The position numbers were made by a program, and so were the translations under genes. Below, piece after piece: positions 28,724-37,809 of a DNA stretch of 64,000 bases. Below the pieces are notes generated by a model, which was not told the DNA's origin, searched no databases, and saw only the letters and a program-made list of their open reading frames with translations. This stretch comes from Bradyrhizobium sp. CCBAU 53340 (lineage in GTDB: Bacteria; Pseudomonadota; Alphaproteobacteria; Rhizobiales; Xanthobacteraceae), in assembly GCF_015291645.1 (NCBI RefSeq), contig NZ_CP030055.1, positions 1,984,001 to 2,048,000 on the forward strand, read 5' to 3'. Positions within the stretch are counted from its first letter, which is position 1. Every line of letters starts with the position of its first letter.

Positions 28724-30943
28724 ATGTCGATGGAAACTCCAAATCTCCCTGATGGTCCCATGTCCGGGCTCGTTGCCTCGGCAGTGGAATATCTGGTGGA
28801 CGCAGGACAGCGAAGCGTGTTGTTCCTGGACATCATGCGCCGGCGCGGCGACCAATATCGCGAGCACGTCGCGCAGACGGCCCCCCACGTCCTGCAATAT
28901 GCCGCCGAACTGATCATCGACGGCCGCAAGCTCGACGAGCCGGTCAATTATGCGCTGGTCCGTATCATTCCGCCCGAGGGCGTCGAAATCGATCTCGAGC
29001 GGCGCCCGTTCATCGTCGTCGATCCACGCGCGGGACACGGCCCCGGCATCGGCGGCTTCAAGGCCGACAGCGAGATCGGCGTCGCGATGAAGGCGGGTCA
29101 TCCCTGCTATTTCGTCGGCTTCCTGCCGGAGCCGATGCCGGGACAGACCATCGAGCGCATTGCCCGCGCCGAGGCGCTGTTCATCGAGAAAGTCATCAGC
29201 CTGCATCCGAAAGCCGACGGTAAACCCTGTGTGATCGGCAACTGCCAGGCCGGCTGGGCTGTGATGATCCTGGCCTCGTTGCGGCCGGAACTGTTCGGAC
29301 CGTTGATCATCGCGGGCGCGCCGCTGGCCTATTGGGCGGGCGTGCACGGCAAATATCCGATGCGCTACTCGGGCGGATTGCTGGGCGGAAGCTGGCTGAC
29401 GGCGCTCGCCAGCGATCTCGGCGCCGGCAAGTTCGACGGCGCGTGGCTCGTGCAGAACTTCGAGAACCAGAATCCGTCCAACACGCTCTGGACCAAGCAG
29501 TACAACGTCTATTCCAAGGTCGACACCGAGGCGGACCGCTATCTCGAATTCGAACGCTGGTGGGGCGGGCACGTCAATCTGAACGCCGAGGAGATTCAGT
29601 TCATCGTCGATGAGCTCTTCATCGGCAACAATCTCGCTGCCGGCAGGATCGAGATGTCGGATGGCCAGAAGGTCGATCTCCGCAACATCCGATCGCCCAT
29701 ATTGGTGTTCTGTTCCGAGGGCGACAACGTGACGCCGCCCCAGCAGGCGCTCGACTGGATCCTCGATTGCTACGCGGACGTCGATGAGATCAGAGCCTAT
29801 GGGCAGACCATCGTCTACACGGTTCACAAGAGCATCGGCCATCTCGGCATTTTCGTCTCCGGCGGCGTCGCCAAGAAGGAGCATGCGGAATTCTCCGAGA
29901 ACATCGATTTGATCGACGTGCTGCCGCCCGGGCTCTACGAGGCAACGTTCGAAGCCAAAGACGAGGAGACGACGAGTTCGGACCTCGTCGTCGGAAAATG
30001 GGTGATGCGCTGCGAGGCGCGGACGCTCGATGACATCAGGGCCATGGGCGGAAATTCGCCGGAGGACGAGCGACGTTTCGCCGCCGCCAAGCGCGTCTCG
30101 GAAATCAACCTGGCTGCCTACCGGAAGTTTGTTCAGCCCTGGATCAAGAAGGTCGCGAATCCGCAATTGGCGGAGGCGATGCGCAATTTGCATCCGCTGC
30201 GACTGCAGTACGAGGCATTCAGCAGCCGTAACCCGTTGATGGCGACGATTCAGTCGGCGGCGGACCAGATCGAGGACAATCGCAAGCCGGTTTCGAAAGA
30301 CAATCCCTTCCTGGCATTTCAGGAGCAGATGTCCAAGCAGATCGTCCACGCGCTCGATAGCTGGCGCGACGCAACCGAGGCGCTGAGCGAAACGGTCTTC
30401 CTGAACCTGTACGGATCGCCGGCCCTGCAGGCTGCGCTGGGGATCGATCCAAAATCGGAGCCGTCGCGTCGTCGGGAAATGTCCGCGGAGCACCAGGCGA
30501 TGCTCGAAGAGCGGATTGCTCAACTGAAATCAAAGATCGGCGAGGGAGGGCCCCGTGAGGCGGCCATTCGTAGCCTGCTCTATATCGGCTCGGCGCGCGG
30601 AATGGTCGACGAGCGCAGCATCGAGGCGCTGCGCCGCGTGCGGCGGGACTATGGTGGAGTTCGTCTGTCGCTCTCCGAGTTCAAGAGCCTGGTTCGAGAG
30701 CAGTTCTTCATGCTGCTGCTGGATCGGGAGGGTGCCCTCGCTGCCATTCCGAAGCTGTTGCCCGACGACATCAATCAGCGGCGGGCGTTGATTGCGTCGA
30801 TGCGCGAGGTGCTGTCCGCCAGTGGCAAGATCGCCGGAGAGAGCGCAAGCCGCCTGCAGCGGATTGCCGCACTTCTCGGAGTCGATGCGGAAGAGGGGAG
30901 TGCGACCAACGTGGCCCCTTTCGACCAGGCGAAGGCATCGTAG
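28724..30943 (+). CDS. DUF3141 protein, PHA-synthase-like alpha/beta hydrolase
   Basis: A 739-residue cytoplasmic protein. The first ~400 residues form an alpha/beta-hydrolase core: FIVVDPRAGHGPGIGG, then GNCQAGWA at 172-179 with Cys174 in the nucleophile position, as in the G-x-C-x-G lipase box of polyhydroxyalkanoate synthases. The acid region is FCSEGDNVTPPQQALDW and the histidine HKSIGHLGIF. The C-terminal half is helical and charged, without a known domain. It is first of four genes with phosphotransacylase, acetate kinase and enoyl reductase, and has a FixK-type box upstream. Its activity has not been established; acyl transfer or thioester chemistry is plausible. Confidence 0.8.
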   Translation: MSMETPNLPDGPMSGLVASAVEYLVDAGQRSVLFLDIMRRRGDQYREHVAQTAPHVLQYAAELIIDGRKLDEPVNYALVRIIPPEGVEIDLERRPFIVVDPRAGHGPGIGGFKADSEIGVAMKAGHPCYFVGFLPEPMPGQTIERIARAEALFIEKVISLHPKADGKPCVIGNCQAGWAVMILASLRPELFGPLIIAGAPLAYWAGVHGKYPMRYSGGLLGGSWLTALASDLGAGKFDGAWLVQNFENQNPSNTLWTKQYNVYSKVDTEADRYLEFERWWGGHVNLNAEEIQFIVDELFIGNNLAAGRIEMSDGQKVDLRNIRSPILVFCSEGDNVTPPQQALDWILDCYADVDEIRAYGQTIVYTVHKSIGHLGIFVSGGVAKKEHAEFSENIDLIDVLPPGLYEATFEAKDEETTSSDLVVGKWVMRCEARTLDDIRAMGGNSPEDERRFAAAKRVSEINLAAYRKFVQPWIKKVANPQLAEAMRNLHPLRLQYEAFSSRNPLMATIQSAADQIEDNRKPVSKDNPFLAFQEQMSKQIVHALDSWRDATEALSETVFLNLYGSPALQAALGIDPKSEPSRRREMSAEHQAMLEERIAQLKSKIGEGGPREAAIRSLLYIGSARGMVDERSIEALRRVRRDYGGVRLSLSEFKSLVREQFFMLLLDREGALAAIPKLLPDDINQRRALIASMREVLSASGKIAGESASRLQRIAALLGVDAEEGSATNVAPFDQAKAS

Positions 30944-30972
30944 CGGCCGTCAAGCGGATGGGGAGCAACATC

Positions 30973-31935
30973 ATGTCAGCCGATACCGTGCAAGCGCAGT
31001 CTTCCAGCAAATATGATCGGCTGATCGCGGCCGCCAAGGCCGTTTCTCCGCTCCCGACCGTCGTCGTGCATCCCTGCGACGAGACGTCGCTGCGCGGAGC
31101 ATTCGATAGCGCACAAGCGGGCATCATCCGGCCGATCCTGGTGGGCCCCGAAGCCAAGGTCAGGGACACCGCCAGAAAGTTTGGTCTCGACATTTCGGGC
31201 TTCGAGGTCGTCGACGCCGCGCATAGCGAGGACGCTGCCACCAAAGGAGTCGAGCTGATCCATGCTGCCAAGGGCGAGATGCTGATGAAGGGCAGCCTGC
31301 ACACCGATGAGCTGATGCGGGCCGTCACGGCCAAGGCGGGAGGCCTGCGCACCGATCGCCGGATCAGCCATGTGTTCGTCATGGATGTGCCGGCCTATGC
31401 CGAGACCCTGTTCGTGACGGACGCAGCCATCAACATCTTCCCCGACCTGGACGCCAAGCGCGATATCATACAGAACGCGATCGATCTCTACACGCAGGCC
31501 GGCTTCGGCAAGGCGCCGCGCGTTGCCATCCTGTCGGCGGTCGAAACCGTCACCTCCAAAATTCCCTCGACGATTGAGGCGGCCGCACTCTGCAAGATGG
31601 CGGATCGCGGCCAGATTACGGGCGGCGTGCTCGACGGGCCGCTAGCATTCGACAATGCGATCGACCTTGAGGCGGCGCGCATCAAGGGCATCAAGTCCGA
31701 GGTCGCCGGCCGGGCGCAAATTCTTGTCGTTCCCGATCTTGAGGCGGGGAACATGCTGGCAAAGAATCTCGCGTACTTTGCCAAGGCCGACGGGGCCGGC
31801 ATCGTGCTGGGCGCGCGCGTGCCGGTCGTGTTGACCTCGCGGGCGGATACGCCGCGTGCGCGGATGGCGTCCTGCGCGGTGGCCTCGCTCTATGCCAACG
31901 CACGTCGCCAGCACGCCCCCACAGTAGCTGCGTGA
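30973..31935 (+). CDS. Phosphate acetyl/butyryltransferase
   Basis: A 320-residue PTA/PTB-family enzyme converting acyl-CoA + phosphate to acyl phosphate + CoA. It lacks the N-terminal MaoC or DRTGG domains seen in longer rhizobial or enteric Pta proteins. Core blocks visible are [46 protein letters not shown], and the late [19 protein letters not shown] with [20 protein letters not shown] 30973 follows GGGGAG, and its stop overlaps the acetate kinase region. Length and sequence look as close to phosphotransbutyrylase as to Pta, so acyl chain length is undecided. Confidence 0.85.
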   Translation: MSADTVQAQSSSKYDRLIAAAKAVSPLPTVVVHPCDETSLRGAFDSAQAGIIRPILVGPEAKVRDTARKFGLDISGFEVVDAAHSEDAATKGVELIHAAKGEMLMKGSLHTDELMRAVTAKAGGLRTDRRISHVFVMDVPAYAETLFVTDAAINIFPDLDAKRDIIQNAIDLYTQAGFGKAPRVAILSAVETVTSKIPSTIEAAALCKMADRGQITGGVLDGPLAFDNAIDLEAARIKGIKSEVAGRAQILVVPDLEAGNMLAKNLAYFAKADGAGIVLGARVPVVLTSRADTPRARMASCAVASLYANARRQHAPTVAA

Positions 31936-31940
31936 TTGCC

Positions 31941-33155
31941 ATGGATACGATCCTCGTCGTCAACGCCGGTTCCTCCAGCGTCAAGTTCCAGATCTTCTCG
32001 GTTGAGGGCGATGGGCGGCTCCGGCGGCAGATCAAGGGGCAGATGGACGGCATTGGCGCTCGTCCGCGGCTGAAGGCGAGCGGCGCGGGGGGCGATTCCC
32101 TGGCCGATCGGGCCTACCCGATCGAGGCGGTGCCGGACGTTTCAACTGCAATGGGTGTGGCGGGTGAGTGGCTACGCGAGGAGCTTCGCATTCACCCGAT
32201 CGCGATCGGGCATCGGGTAGTGCATGGCGGCCCGGACTACGACAAGCCTGTTCTGATCGACCATGGCGTGGTGGGCCGGCTGGAGCGCCTCATCAATCTC
32301 GCGCCGCTCCACCAACCCCATAACCTGTCGCCGATCCGTTCGATCCTGACGAACTTCCCGACGCTGCCGCAGGTCGCGTGCTTCGACACCGCATTTCACC
32401 GCACGCATGGTGCGCTGGCGGACTACTACGCGATTCCGCATCGGCTTCATGCCGAGGGCGTGCGACGCTATGGCTTTCACGGCCTGTCCTACGAGTACAT
32501 CGCCAGGACTCTGCCGAGCGTCGCCCCCGAAATCGCAAAGCGTCGGGTGATCGTCGCTCACCTCGGCAGCGGCGCCTCCATGTGCGCGATCAAGGATGGC
32601 CGAAGCGTCGAGAGCACGATGGGTTTCACCGCGCTGGACGGTCTGCCCATGGGAACGCGGCCGGGCCAGCTCGATCCGGGCGTTGTGCTCTACCTGATTA
32701 CCGAGAAGGGCATGTCGGCTGCGAGCGTGCAGGACTTTCTTTACCGCGAATGCGGTCTGAAGGGCCTTTCCGGTGTCAGCAACGATATGCGTGAGCTCGA
32801 GAAGAGTGCCGATGCCAAGGCAAAGCTTGCGATCGACTATTTCGCTTATCGGATCGGCCTTAATGCCGGCATGTTGGCAGCAGCCTTGCAAGGTTTGGAC
32901 GCCTTTGTCTTCACGGCCGGCATTGGTGAGAATTCCGCAACTATTCGTGCCCGCGTGGCGGAGCAGCTGGGTTGGCTCGGGGTCGCGCTCGACCCACTCG
33001 AAAATTCGCGCCATGCCCAGCTGATCTCGCGCTCCGGAAGTCTCATCCCTGTTTACGTAGTGCCGACCGATGAAGAGTTGATGATCGCACAGCATACGCT
33101 GTCGCTGCTGATGAACACACCATCGAGCAACCCCAGACAAGAGAGGGTGTCATGA
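31941..33155 (+). CDS. ackA: Acetate kinase
   Basis: A 404-residue acyl kinase making ATP from acetyl phosphate in the cytoplasm. Conserved blocks are [14 protein letters not shown] at the N-terminus, [42 protein letters not shown] and [16 protein letters not shown] near the end. An upstream GTG at 31932 is possible, but homology supports ATG 31941. Its stop overlaps the enoyl reductase ATG (ATGA at 33152). With the preceding transacylase it completes an acyl-CoA to ATP route useful when respiration is limited. Confidence 0.93.
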   Translation: MDTILVVNAGSSSVKFQIFSVEGDGRLRRQIKGQMDGIGARPRLKASGAGGDSLADRAYPIEAVPDVSTAMGVAGEWLREELRIHPIAIGHRVVHGGPDYDKPVLIDHGVVGRLERLINLAPLHQPHNLSPIRSILTNFPTLPQVACFDTAFHRTHGALADYYAIPHRLHAEGVRRYGFHGLSYEYIARTLPSVAPEIAKRRVIVAHLGSGASMCAIKDGRSVESTMGFTALDGLPMGTRPGQLDPGVVLYLITEKGMSAASVQDFLYRECGLKGLSGVSNDMRELEKSADAKAKLAIDYFAYRIGLNAGMLAAALQGLDAFVFTAGIGENSATIRARVAEQLGWLGVALDPLENSRHAQLISRSGSLIPVYVVPTDEELMIAQHTLSLLMNTPSSNPRQERVS

Positions 33156-33940
33156 TTCCCGTGTATCCTGAGACCAAGGTTGCGCTGAAGGGCAAGAAGG
33201 GAGTGGTCGTCGGCATCGCCAACGATCAATCCATCGCATGGGGTTGCGCAAGGGCGTTCCGTGCGCTCGGTGCCGAGCTTGCGGTCACCTACCTGAACGA
33301 CCGTGCAAAGAAGCACGTCGAGCCGCTCGCCCAGGCGCTGGAGGCGCCGATCTTCATGCCGCTCGACGTGATGGCCGAAGGCCAGACCGAGCAGGTTTTC
33401 GAGCACATCGCGAAGGAGTGGGGGCAGCTCGATTTCCTGCTGCACTCGATTGCCTTTTCGCCCAAGGAAGCCTTGCACGGCCGGGTCGTGGATGTCGGCC
33501 GCGAGGGCTTCCTCAAGACCATGGAGGTCTCGTGCTGGTCGTTCCTGCGGATGGCTCATCTGGCTGAGCCGCTCATGAAGAACGGCGGCACGATGTTTAC
33601 GATGACCTATTACGGCAGTCAGATGGTGGTCGAGAACTACAACATCATGGGTGTGGCGAAAGCCGCGCTGGAATCGGCGGTTCGCTATGCCGCGGCCGAA
33701 CTGGGCCCAAAAGGCATCCGGGTGCATGCGATCTCGCCTGGCCCGCTCGCCACTCGCGCGGCCTCGGGCATCCCGGAATTCGACGAATTGATGGACAAGG
33801 CACAATCGAAGGCGCCGGCGCGGAGCCTGGTGAGCATCGACGATGTCGGCAATGCCACTGCATTCCTGGCGCTCGATGGCGCCAAGCTCATGACTGGCGG
33901 GGTGCTCTACATCGACGGCGGCTATCACATCATCGATTGA
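33152..33940 (+). CDS. fabI: Enoyl-[acyl-carrier-protein] reductase (FabI type)
   Basis: A 262-residue short-chain-dehydrogenase-fold enzyme reducing 2-enoyl thioesters with NADH. The family-specific N-terminus [19 protein letters not shown] replaces the usual GxxxGxG. Catalytic Tyr153, Tyr163 and Lys170 fit the FabI Y-x9-Y-x6-K pattern (YNIMGVAK). The location after acetate kinase in a FixK-boxed operon is unusual; most genomes keep a housekeeping fabI elsewhere. This copy may therefore serve redox balance or acyl-CoA metabolism rather than bulk fatty acid synthesis. That role is inference. Confidence 0.88.
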   Translation: MIPVYPETKVALKGKKGVVVGIANDQSIAWGCARAFRALGAELAVTYLNDRAKKHVEPLAQALEAPIFMPLDVMAEGQTEQVFEHIAKEWGQLDFLLHSIAFSPKEALHGRVVDVGREGFLKTMEVSCWSFLRMAHLAEPLMKNGGTMFTMTYYGSQMVVENYNIMGVAKAALESAVRYAAAELGPKGIRVHAISPGPLATRAASGIPEFDELMDKAQSKAPARSLVSIDDVGNATAFLALDGAKLMTGGVLYIDGGYHIID

Positions 33941-33983
33941 GTGCGGGCTCGGCAGAGTGCCGGAGATAGGAACTGGAGATAGG

Positions 33984-34253
33984 ATGCGCATCGCCCTACT
34001 GAGCTTGGTGTTGCTGGTCATCGGCTCTTTGTCAGGGCACGCTCAGACCTATGACCCTCGGTATCCAGTCTGCATGAAACTATACGAGGGGTCTCTGGAT
34101 GGCGGGGAGTGGATTGATTGCAGCTACACATCGATGCCGGAATGTCGCGCGTCAGCATCCGGCCGTCCGGCCATGTGTGAGGTAAACCCGTACTTCACCC
34201 CGGCGCAAAGGCGTCCCTTCGGCAGCAATGACGGCAACAGACGCCATTACTGA
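33984..34253 (+). CDS. DUF3551 small exported protein
   Basis: An 89-residue protein with a signal peptide (IALLSLVLLVIGSLSGHAQ) and four Cys in the mature part: YPVCMKLY, WIDCSYTSMPECRASASG and PAMCEVNPYF. This four-cysteine pattern is the DUF3551 signature, abundant in Bradyrhizobium. The ATG at 33984 follows GGAGATAGG. It trails the enoyl reductase gene by 43 bases and may be its last operon member. Function unknown. Confidence 0.85.
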   Translation: MRIALLSLVLLVIGSLSGHAQTYDPRYPVCMKLYEGSLDGGEWIDCSYTSMPECRASASGRPAMCEVNPYFTPAQRRPFGSNDGNRRHY

Positions 34254-34289
34254 CTGGCCTGTGGCGCAGGCTCTGACGCCCACGTCGTC

Positions 34290-34748
34290 TCAGCGATAAT
34301 GCAGCGCGATCAGCTCGGCGACACAGGCGGGCTTCGTACCGCCTTCGATCTCGATCACGAGATGATAGTTCACACGCAGGCCGTCGGGAGGTACATCCTC
34401 CGCTTCCGCAATGGTGACCCGTCCCCGTAGCCTGGATCCCGCCGGCACGGGCGCCAGGTAGCGAATCCGGTCGGCGCCGTAGTTCAGGGTATTGCGCAGA
34501 CCTTTCAGGCCGATCACGGATCGAATGAACAGCGGCGCGAGAGCCAGCGACAGCAGCCCGTGGGCGATGGTCTTGCCGCCGGGCATTTCCGTCTTGGCGC
34601 GCTCCTGATCGACGTGAATCCATTGTTCGTCGCAGGTCGCTTCCGCGAACTGGTTGATGCGTTCCTGCGTGATCTCGACCCAATCGCTCACCCCGATCTC
34701 GGTGCCGACGGCCGCTTTGATCTCATTGAAATCGCTGAATATCCGCAT
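34290..34748 (-). CDS. MaoC-family dehydratase/hydratase
   Basis: A 152-residue hot-dog-fold protein. The hydratase-2 motif region DEQWIHVDQERAKTEMPGGKTIAHGLLSLAL contains the catalytic Asp/His pair (D-x-N-x-x-H positions read Q-W-I-H-V-D) and AHG. NYGADRIRYLAPVPAGSRLRG is the conserved second strand set. These enzymes hydrate enoyl-CoA to (R)-3-hydroxyacyl-CoA. ATG 34748 is preferred over a TTG at 34766. It is the last gene of the CoA-transferase operon, with its upstream gene ending 14 bases before. Confidence 0.85.
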   Translation of the reverse strand: MRIFSDFNEIKAAVGTEIGVSDWVEITQERINQFAEATCDEQWIHVDQERAKTEMPGGKTIAHGLLSLALAPLFIRSVIGLKGLRNTLNYGADRIRYLAPVPAGSRLRGRVTIAEAEDVPPDGLRVNYHLVIEIEGGTKPACVAELIALHYR

Positions 34749-34762
34749 ATCGGTTCGCCCGC

Positions 34763-35413
34763 TCAAATCTTCATTTCCGGAACGGTGTCGCCAATGGCGA
34801 GTTCGGCTTCCGTGACCGCCATGACCTCGCCGACGCTGACGCCGGGCGCAGTCTCGAGCAGGGTGGCCTTGCCGCCTGGAAATCCGATCACCGCGAGGTC
34901 GGTGACCACGAGGCTCACCGGCCGATCCGATGTCAGCGGCAGGTTACACTGCTTGACGATCTTCGATTTGCCCTTCGCCGCATGCTGCATGGCCACGATG
35001 ACCCGTTTGGCGCCGCTGACCAGATCCATGGCTCCGCCCATGCCCGGCACCATCTTGCCGGGGATCATCCAGTTGGCGAGGTGGCCGTGCGCGTCGACCT
35101 GCAGGCCGCCAAGCACAGTCACGTCGACATGGCCGCCGCGGATCAGACCGAAGGACATTGCGCTGTCAAACGTGCTTGCGCCTGGCAGCGCGCTGATGGG
35201 CCGCCCGCCTGCGTCAGTGAGTAGCGGATGCTCCATCCCTTGCTCGGGGATTGGTCCGGTGCCGATCAGCCCGTTTTCCGACTGGAAGAACACTTTCAAC
35301 TCGGGTGAGACGTAATTGGCCACCAGGGTCGGGATGCCGATGCCGAGATTGACGAGGTTGCCCGGCTTGAGCTCTTTCGCGACGCGCCGGGCGATGATCT
35401 CCTGTGCGTCCAT
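34763..35413 (-). CDS. 3-oxoacid/acetate CoA-transferase subunit B
   Basis: A 216-residue beta subunit. It begins IIARRVAKELKPGNLVNLGIGIPT and carries the catalytic-Glu motif SENGLIGTGP, where the Glu forms the CoA thioester intermediate. GGHVDVTVLGGLQVDAHGHLANW and IPGKMVPGMGGAMDLVSGA are also typical. I chose ATG 35413, four bases after the subunit A stop. It transfers CoA between succinyl- or acetyl-CoA and acetoacetate or similar acids. Confidence 0.92.
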   Translation of the reverse strand: MDAQEIIARRVAKELKPGNLVNLGIGIPTLVANYVSPELKVFFQSENGLIGTGPIPEQGMEHPLLTDAGGRPISALPGASTFDSAMSFGLIRGGHVDVTVLGGLQVDAHGHLANWMIPGKMVPGMGGAMDLVSGAKRVIVAMQHAAKGKSKIVKQCNLPLTSDRPVSLVVTDLAVIGFPGGKATLLETAPGVSVGEVMAVTEAELAIGDTVPEMKI

Positions 35414-35417
35414 GAGT

Positions 35418-36071
35418 TCACCCGTTTGCGTTGGTGATGAGGTAGTCGACAAGCGGGGCCGGCGTCATGACGTGATCGGGTGCGATGACGCCGACCGGCA
35501 CGATGTGCTCCGCGGTCACGATCACGGTGTCGGCGGCCATCGCCATGACCGGATTGAAATTGCGGGAGGTGAGCGCATAGGCGAGGTTGCCGAGGTAGTC
35601 GGCAAGAAAGGTATGAACCAGCGCGAACTGCGCCCGCAGCGCCGTTTCGAGCAGATACGGCCGGCCGTCGACCTCGATCTGGCGCTTGCCTTCGGCGACG
35701 AGAGTGCCGACGCCGGTCGGCGTGAGCACGCCTCCCAGCCCGCACCCGCCCGCACGAATGCGCTCGGCAAAGGTGCCCTGCGGGATCAGATCGACGGCAA
35801 CCTGATTGGCCAGCATCTGCTGCTGCGCCTTCGGATTGAGGCCGATATGGGTTGCCGTCAGCCGGGAGACGAGCATCGCATCGAATAGTTTGCCGACTCC
35901 CTTGCCTGGCGTTGCCGCGTCGTTGCTGATGACGCTCAGGTTGCTCTTCTTCTGTCGGACCAGTTCGTCGAGCAGGCGCTCCGGGGTCCCGACTCCCATA
36001 AAGCCGCCGATCATGATGCTGGCGCCGGCGGGGATCATCGCAACGGCTTCTTCGACGGAAACGGCCCTCAT
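35418..36071 (-). CDS. 3-oxoacid/acetate CoA-transferase subunit A
   Basis: A 217-residue alpha subunit. The start MRAVSVEEAVAMIPAGASIM and the glycine-rich loop MIGGFMGVGTPERLLDEL are family hallmarks, and GTFAERIRAGGCGLGGVLTPTG is the CoA-binding block. ATG 36071 has GGAG eight bases upstream; longer upstream frames cross the FixK-type box at 36129. First of a three-gene operon (subunit A, subunit B, MaoC). Confidence 0.92.
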   Translation of the reverse strand: MRAVSVEEAVAMIPAGASIMIGGFMGVGTPERLLDELVRQKKSNLSVISNDAATPGKGVGKLFDAMLVSRLTATHIGLNPKAQQQMLANQVAVDLIPQGTFAERIRAGGCGLGGVLTPTGVGTLVAEGKRQIEVDGRPYLLETALRAQFALVHTFLADYLGNLAYALTSRNFNPVMAMAADTVIVTAEHIVPVGVIAPDHVMTPAPLVDYLITNANG

Positions 36072-36128
36072 GGTCGGAGCTCCAGTCAATTCGTCGGTGG
36101 GATGTTCGCGCGCGTGCGGTGCGGGCCT

Positions 36129-36142
36129 TTGATCTGCGTCAA
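36129..36142. promoter_or_regulatory. FixK/FNR-type box TTGATCTGCGTCAA
   Basis: An exact TTGA-N6-TCAA site 57 bases upstream of the CoA-transferase subunit A ATG (minus strand). It overlaps the stop codon of the next gene upstream (36139-36141), so the promoter is inside the end of that coding sequence. Confidence 0.75.
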
Positions 36143-36753
36143 CGCTTCCTGTCATTCTCGTCGTCGGGCGAAATGCCGATGCTCTGCAGCATCTCGTGCC
36201 ATAACTTGCGCACTTCGGCATGGCGCCGCTCGAGCGCGGCGCTCACCGCTTCACGAAGGGGCAATAGACTCTCGCCCTTCAGGAACAGGATCTGGGCCTG
36301 TAGCAGCCGGCCGCTCTCGAACTCGACGCGCCGCAGCGCCATGACGAAGGGATCGCTGGCATTGGCTTCCAGGGGGAGCAGCGCCGCTGGCCGGATGCCG
36401 GCATGAATGGCGTGCGCCAGCGCCGCAAAATCGACGGCGAGCGCAAGTGAGTGATCGGGAATCCCTTGCGACGGCGCCGGAAACCATGCCGTCTCCCAGG
36501 CGACAGCGAGATAGGCGAGTGCGGGGTCCGGCGTCCAACTGGTCGCGCGCACCAGCAAAGAGACGATCTCGGACTCATTGTAGAATTGCGCGTTCAGTTC
36601 GGTCTGCCAGGCGGACTCCATCCTGAGCGGCAAGGCAAACGCCAATCGACGCGCGAGGGCACCGTGGCCGGAGACGATGAACGCCGCAACGCGGGTCTGC
36701 TGCCGTGGCGGCACGCGTCCCTCAGAATCCAGGGGGCCAAAAAGTTGGCTCAT
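36139..36753 (-). CDS. Conserved-looking protein of unknown function coupled to a hydrolase
   Basis: A 204-residue cytoplasmic protein without membrane segments. It contains QTRVAAFIVSGHGALARRLAF and a helical, charged C-terminus ending ISPDDENDRKR. No family is recognised. Its ATG overlaps the stop of the alpha/beta hydrolase upstream (ATGA at 36750), so the two are co-translated. Its stop codon lies inside the FixK-type box of the next operon. Confidence 0.65.
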   Translation of the reverse strand: MSQLFGPLDSEGRVPPRQQTRVAAFIVSGHGALARRLAFALPLRMESAWQTELNAQFYNESEIVSLLVRATSWTPDPALAYLAVAWETAWFPAPSQGIPDHSLALAVDFAALAHAIHAGIRPAALLPLEANASDPFVMALRRVEFESGRLLQAQILFLKGESLLPLREAVSAALERRHAEVRKLWHEMLQSIGISPDDENDRKR

Positions 36754-37676
36754 GTACGCACTCTCTGCACCGGGATGGCGCGCAAATGATCGTATCCGGC
36801 AGGAAACGGGATCAGGTCGCCGCCGGCGTCGTCGGGCGCGATCCAGACGGCCTGGTTGCCCTGCCAGTGGCCGGCCAACACATCGTCCGCGAAACGCGCG
36901 AGCAGGTCGGCCGTTAACGCCGGCTTCTCCAGCGTAAAGGCGTGATAGGCCCGTGGAATAATCACCAGTGAGCTGTTAGGGATCTGAACGCGGAGGGTTT
37001 CGTGAAGCGCGCGCGGCGTGAGGAAGTCGAACTCGCCGTTCAGGATCATCGTCGGCATGCCGATCGACGGCAGTTGCGCCGTTAGCGGCTCGAAATCGAG
37101 GAAGGATTCCATCAGGTTCTGCAGCGCGTAAACATCGTTCACCAGCCAACCCTGCCGTTTCACGCTGTCGAGCTTATCCAGGACAGGCGCGAGCCATTGA
37201 TCCGAGACGTTCATCGGCAGCAGCAGATCCTGAAGATAGCTGGTCCCGCCGAGGATCAGGCCGGTGCGCAGTGCGTTGCCGAGCAGGAATAGTTGCGGCG
37301 GCAGCTCGGCAAAGCAACTCATCGGTACCAGTCCGGCCAATCGGTCGCCATGAGCAATGGCGTAGCGCAACGCGATCAGGCCGCCGAAGCTGATGCCGCT
37401 CAGGAACACAGGGCCGTCGCCCAACTCCTCGATCAGCAGGCGAAGCGCCGCGACCTGATCGTCCTGGCTGATGAAGAGAGCGGGCTTGTCGGACTCGCCT
37501 TGGCCGAGCAGGTCGAACGTGGCGACGCGGAAGTGGCGCGCGACGAGCGCGTCGCGATAAGCCGCCCACAGCTCGGCATACTGCGTGAGGCCGTTGACCA
37601 ACACGTAGGCCGGCGCGCCAGCGGGACCGTCAAGCTCGTACCGGATCCGGTACGAACCGTGGGCAAGAAAGGGCAT
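36750..37676 (-). CDS. Alpha/beta hydrolase
   Basis: A 308-residue hydrolase with VLVNGLTQYAELWAAY (oxyanion region), FDLLGQGESDKP, the nucleophile elbow SGISFGG with Ser96, acid region NGEFDFLTP and catalytic His in IPRAYHAF. ATG 37676 is more likely than a TTG at 37709. Divergent from the tandem hydrolase gene, it shares the box at 37738. The substrate could be a polyester oligomer or other ester; nothing in the sequence decides. Confidence 0.82.
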   Translation of the reverse strand: MPFLAHGSYRIRYELDGPAGAPAYVLVNGLTQYAELWAAYRDALVARHFRVATFDLLGQGESDKPALFISQDDQVAALRLLIEELGDGPVFLSGISFGGLIALRYAIAHGDRLAGLVPMSCFAELPPQLFLLGNALRTGLILGGTSYLQDLLLPMNVSDQWLAPVLDKLDSVKRQGWLVNDVYALQNLMESFLDFEPLTAQLPSIGMPTMILNGEFDFLTPRALHETLRVQIPNSSLVIIPRAYHAFTLEKPALTADLLARFADDVLAGHWQGNQAVWIAPDDAGGDLIPFPAGYDHLRAIPVQRVRT

Positions 37677-37737
37677 TGCGGCGATCCCGCAGGTAATTTG
37701 GTGTAGCAATATCCTCGATGAAAACGTCGCCCTTCCA

Positions 37738-37751
37738 TTGAGTTAAATCAA
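37738..37751. promoter_or_regulatory. FixK/FNR-type box TTGAGTTAAATCAA
   Basis: A TTGA-N6-TCAA site centred between divergent hydrolase genes, 61 bases from the minus-strand ATG (37676) and 58 bases from the plus-strand ATG (37810). It is placed to drive both. Confidence 0.7.
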
Positions 37752-37809
37752 AGGATGCGTCCTCTCCGCACCTAGCGTCCGATCAGAACAATCGCTGGAG
37801 GAATTCGCC

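Noticed and set aside
28010..30523. Minus-strand 837-residue frame over the DUF3141 gene
   Set aside because: It is antisense to a gene with clear alpha/beta-hydrolase motifs, and has no motif of its own.
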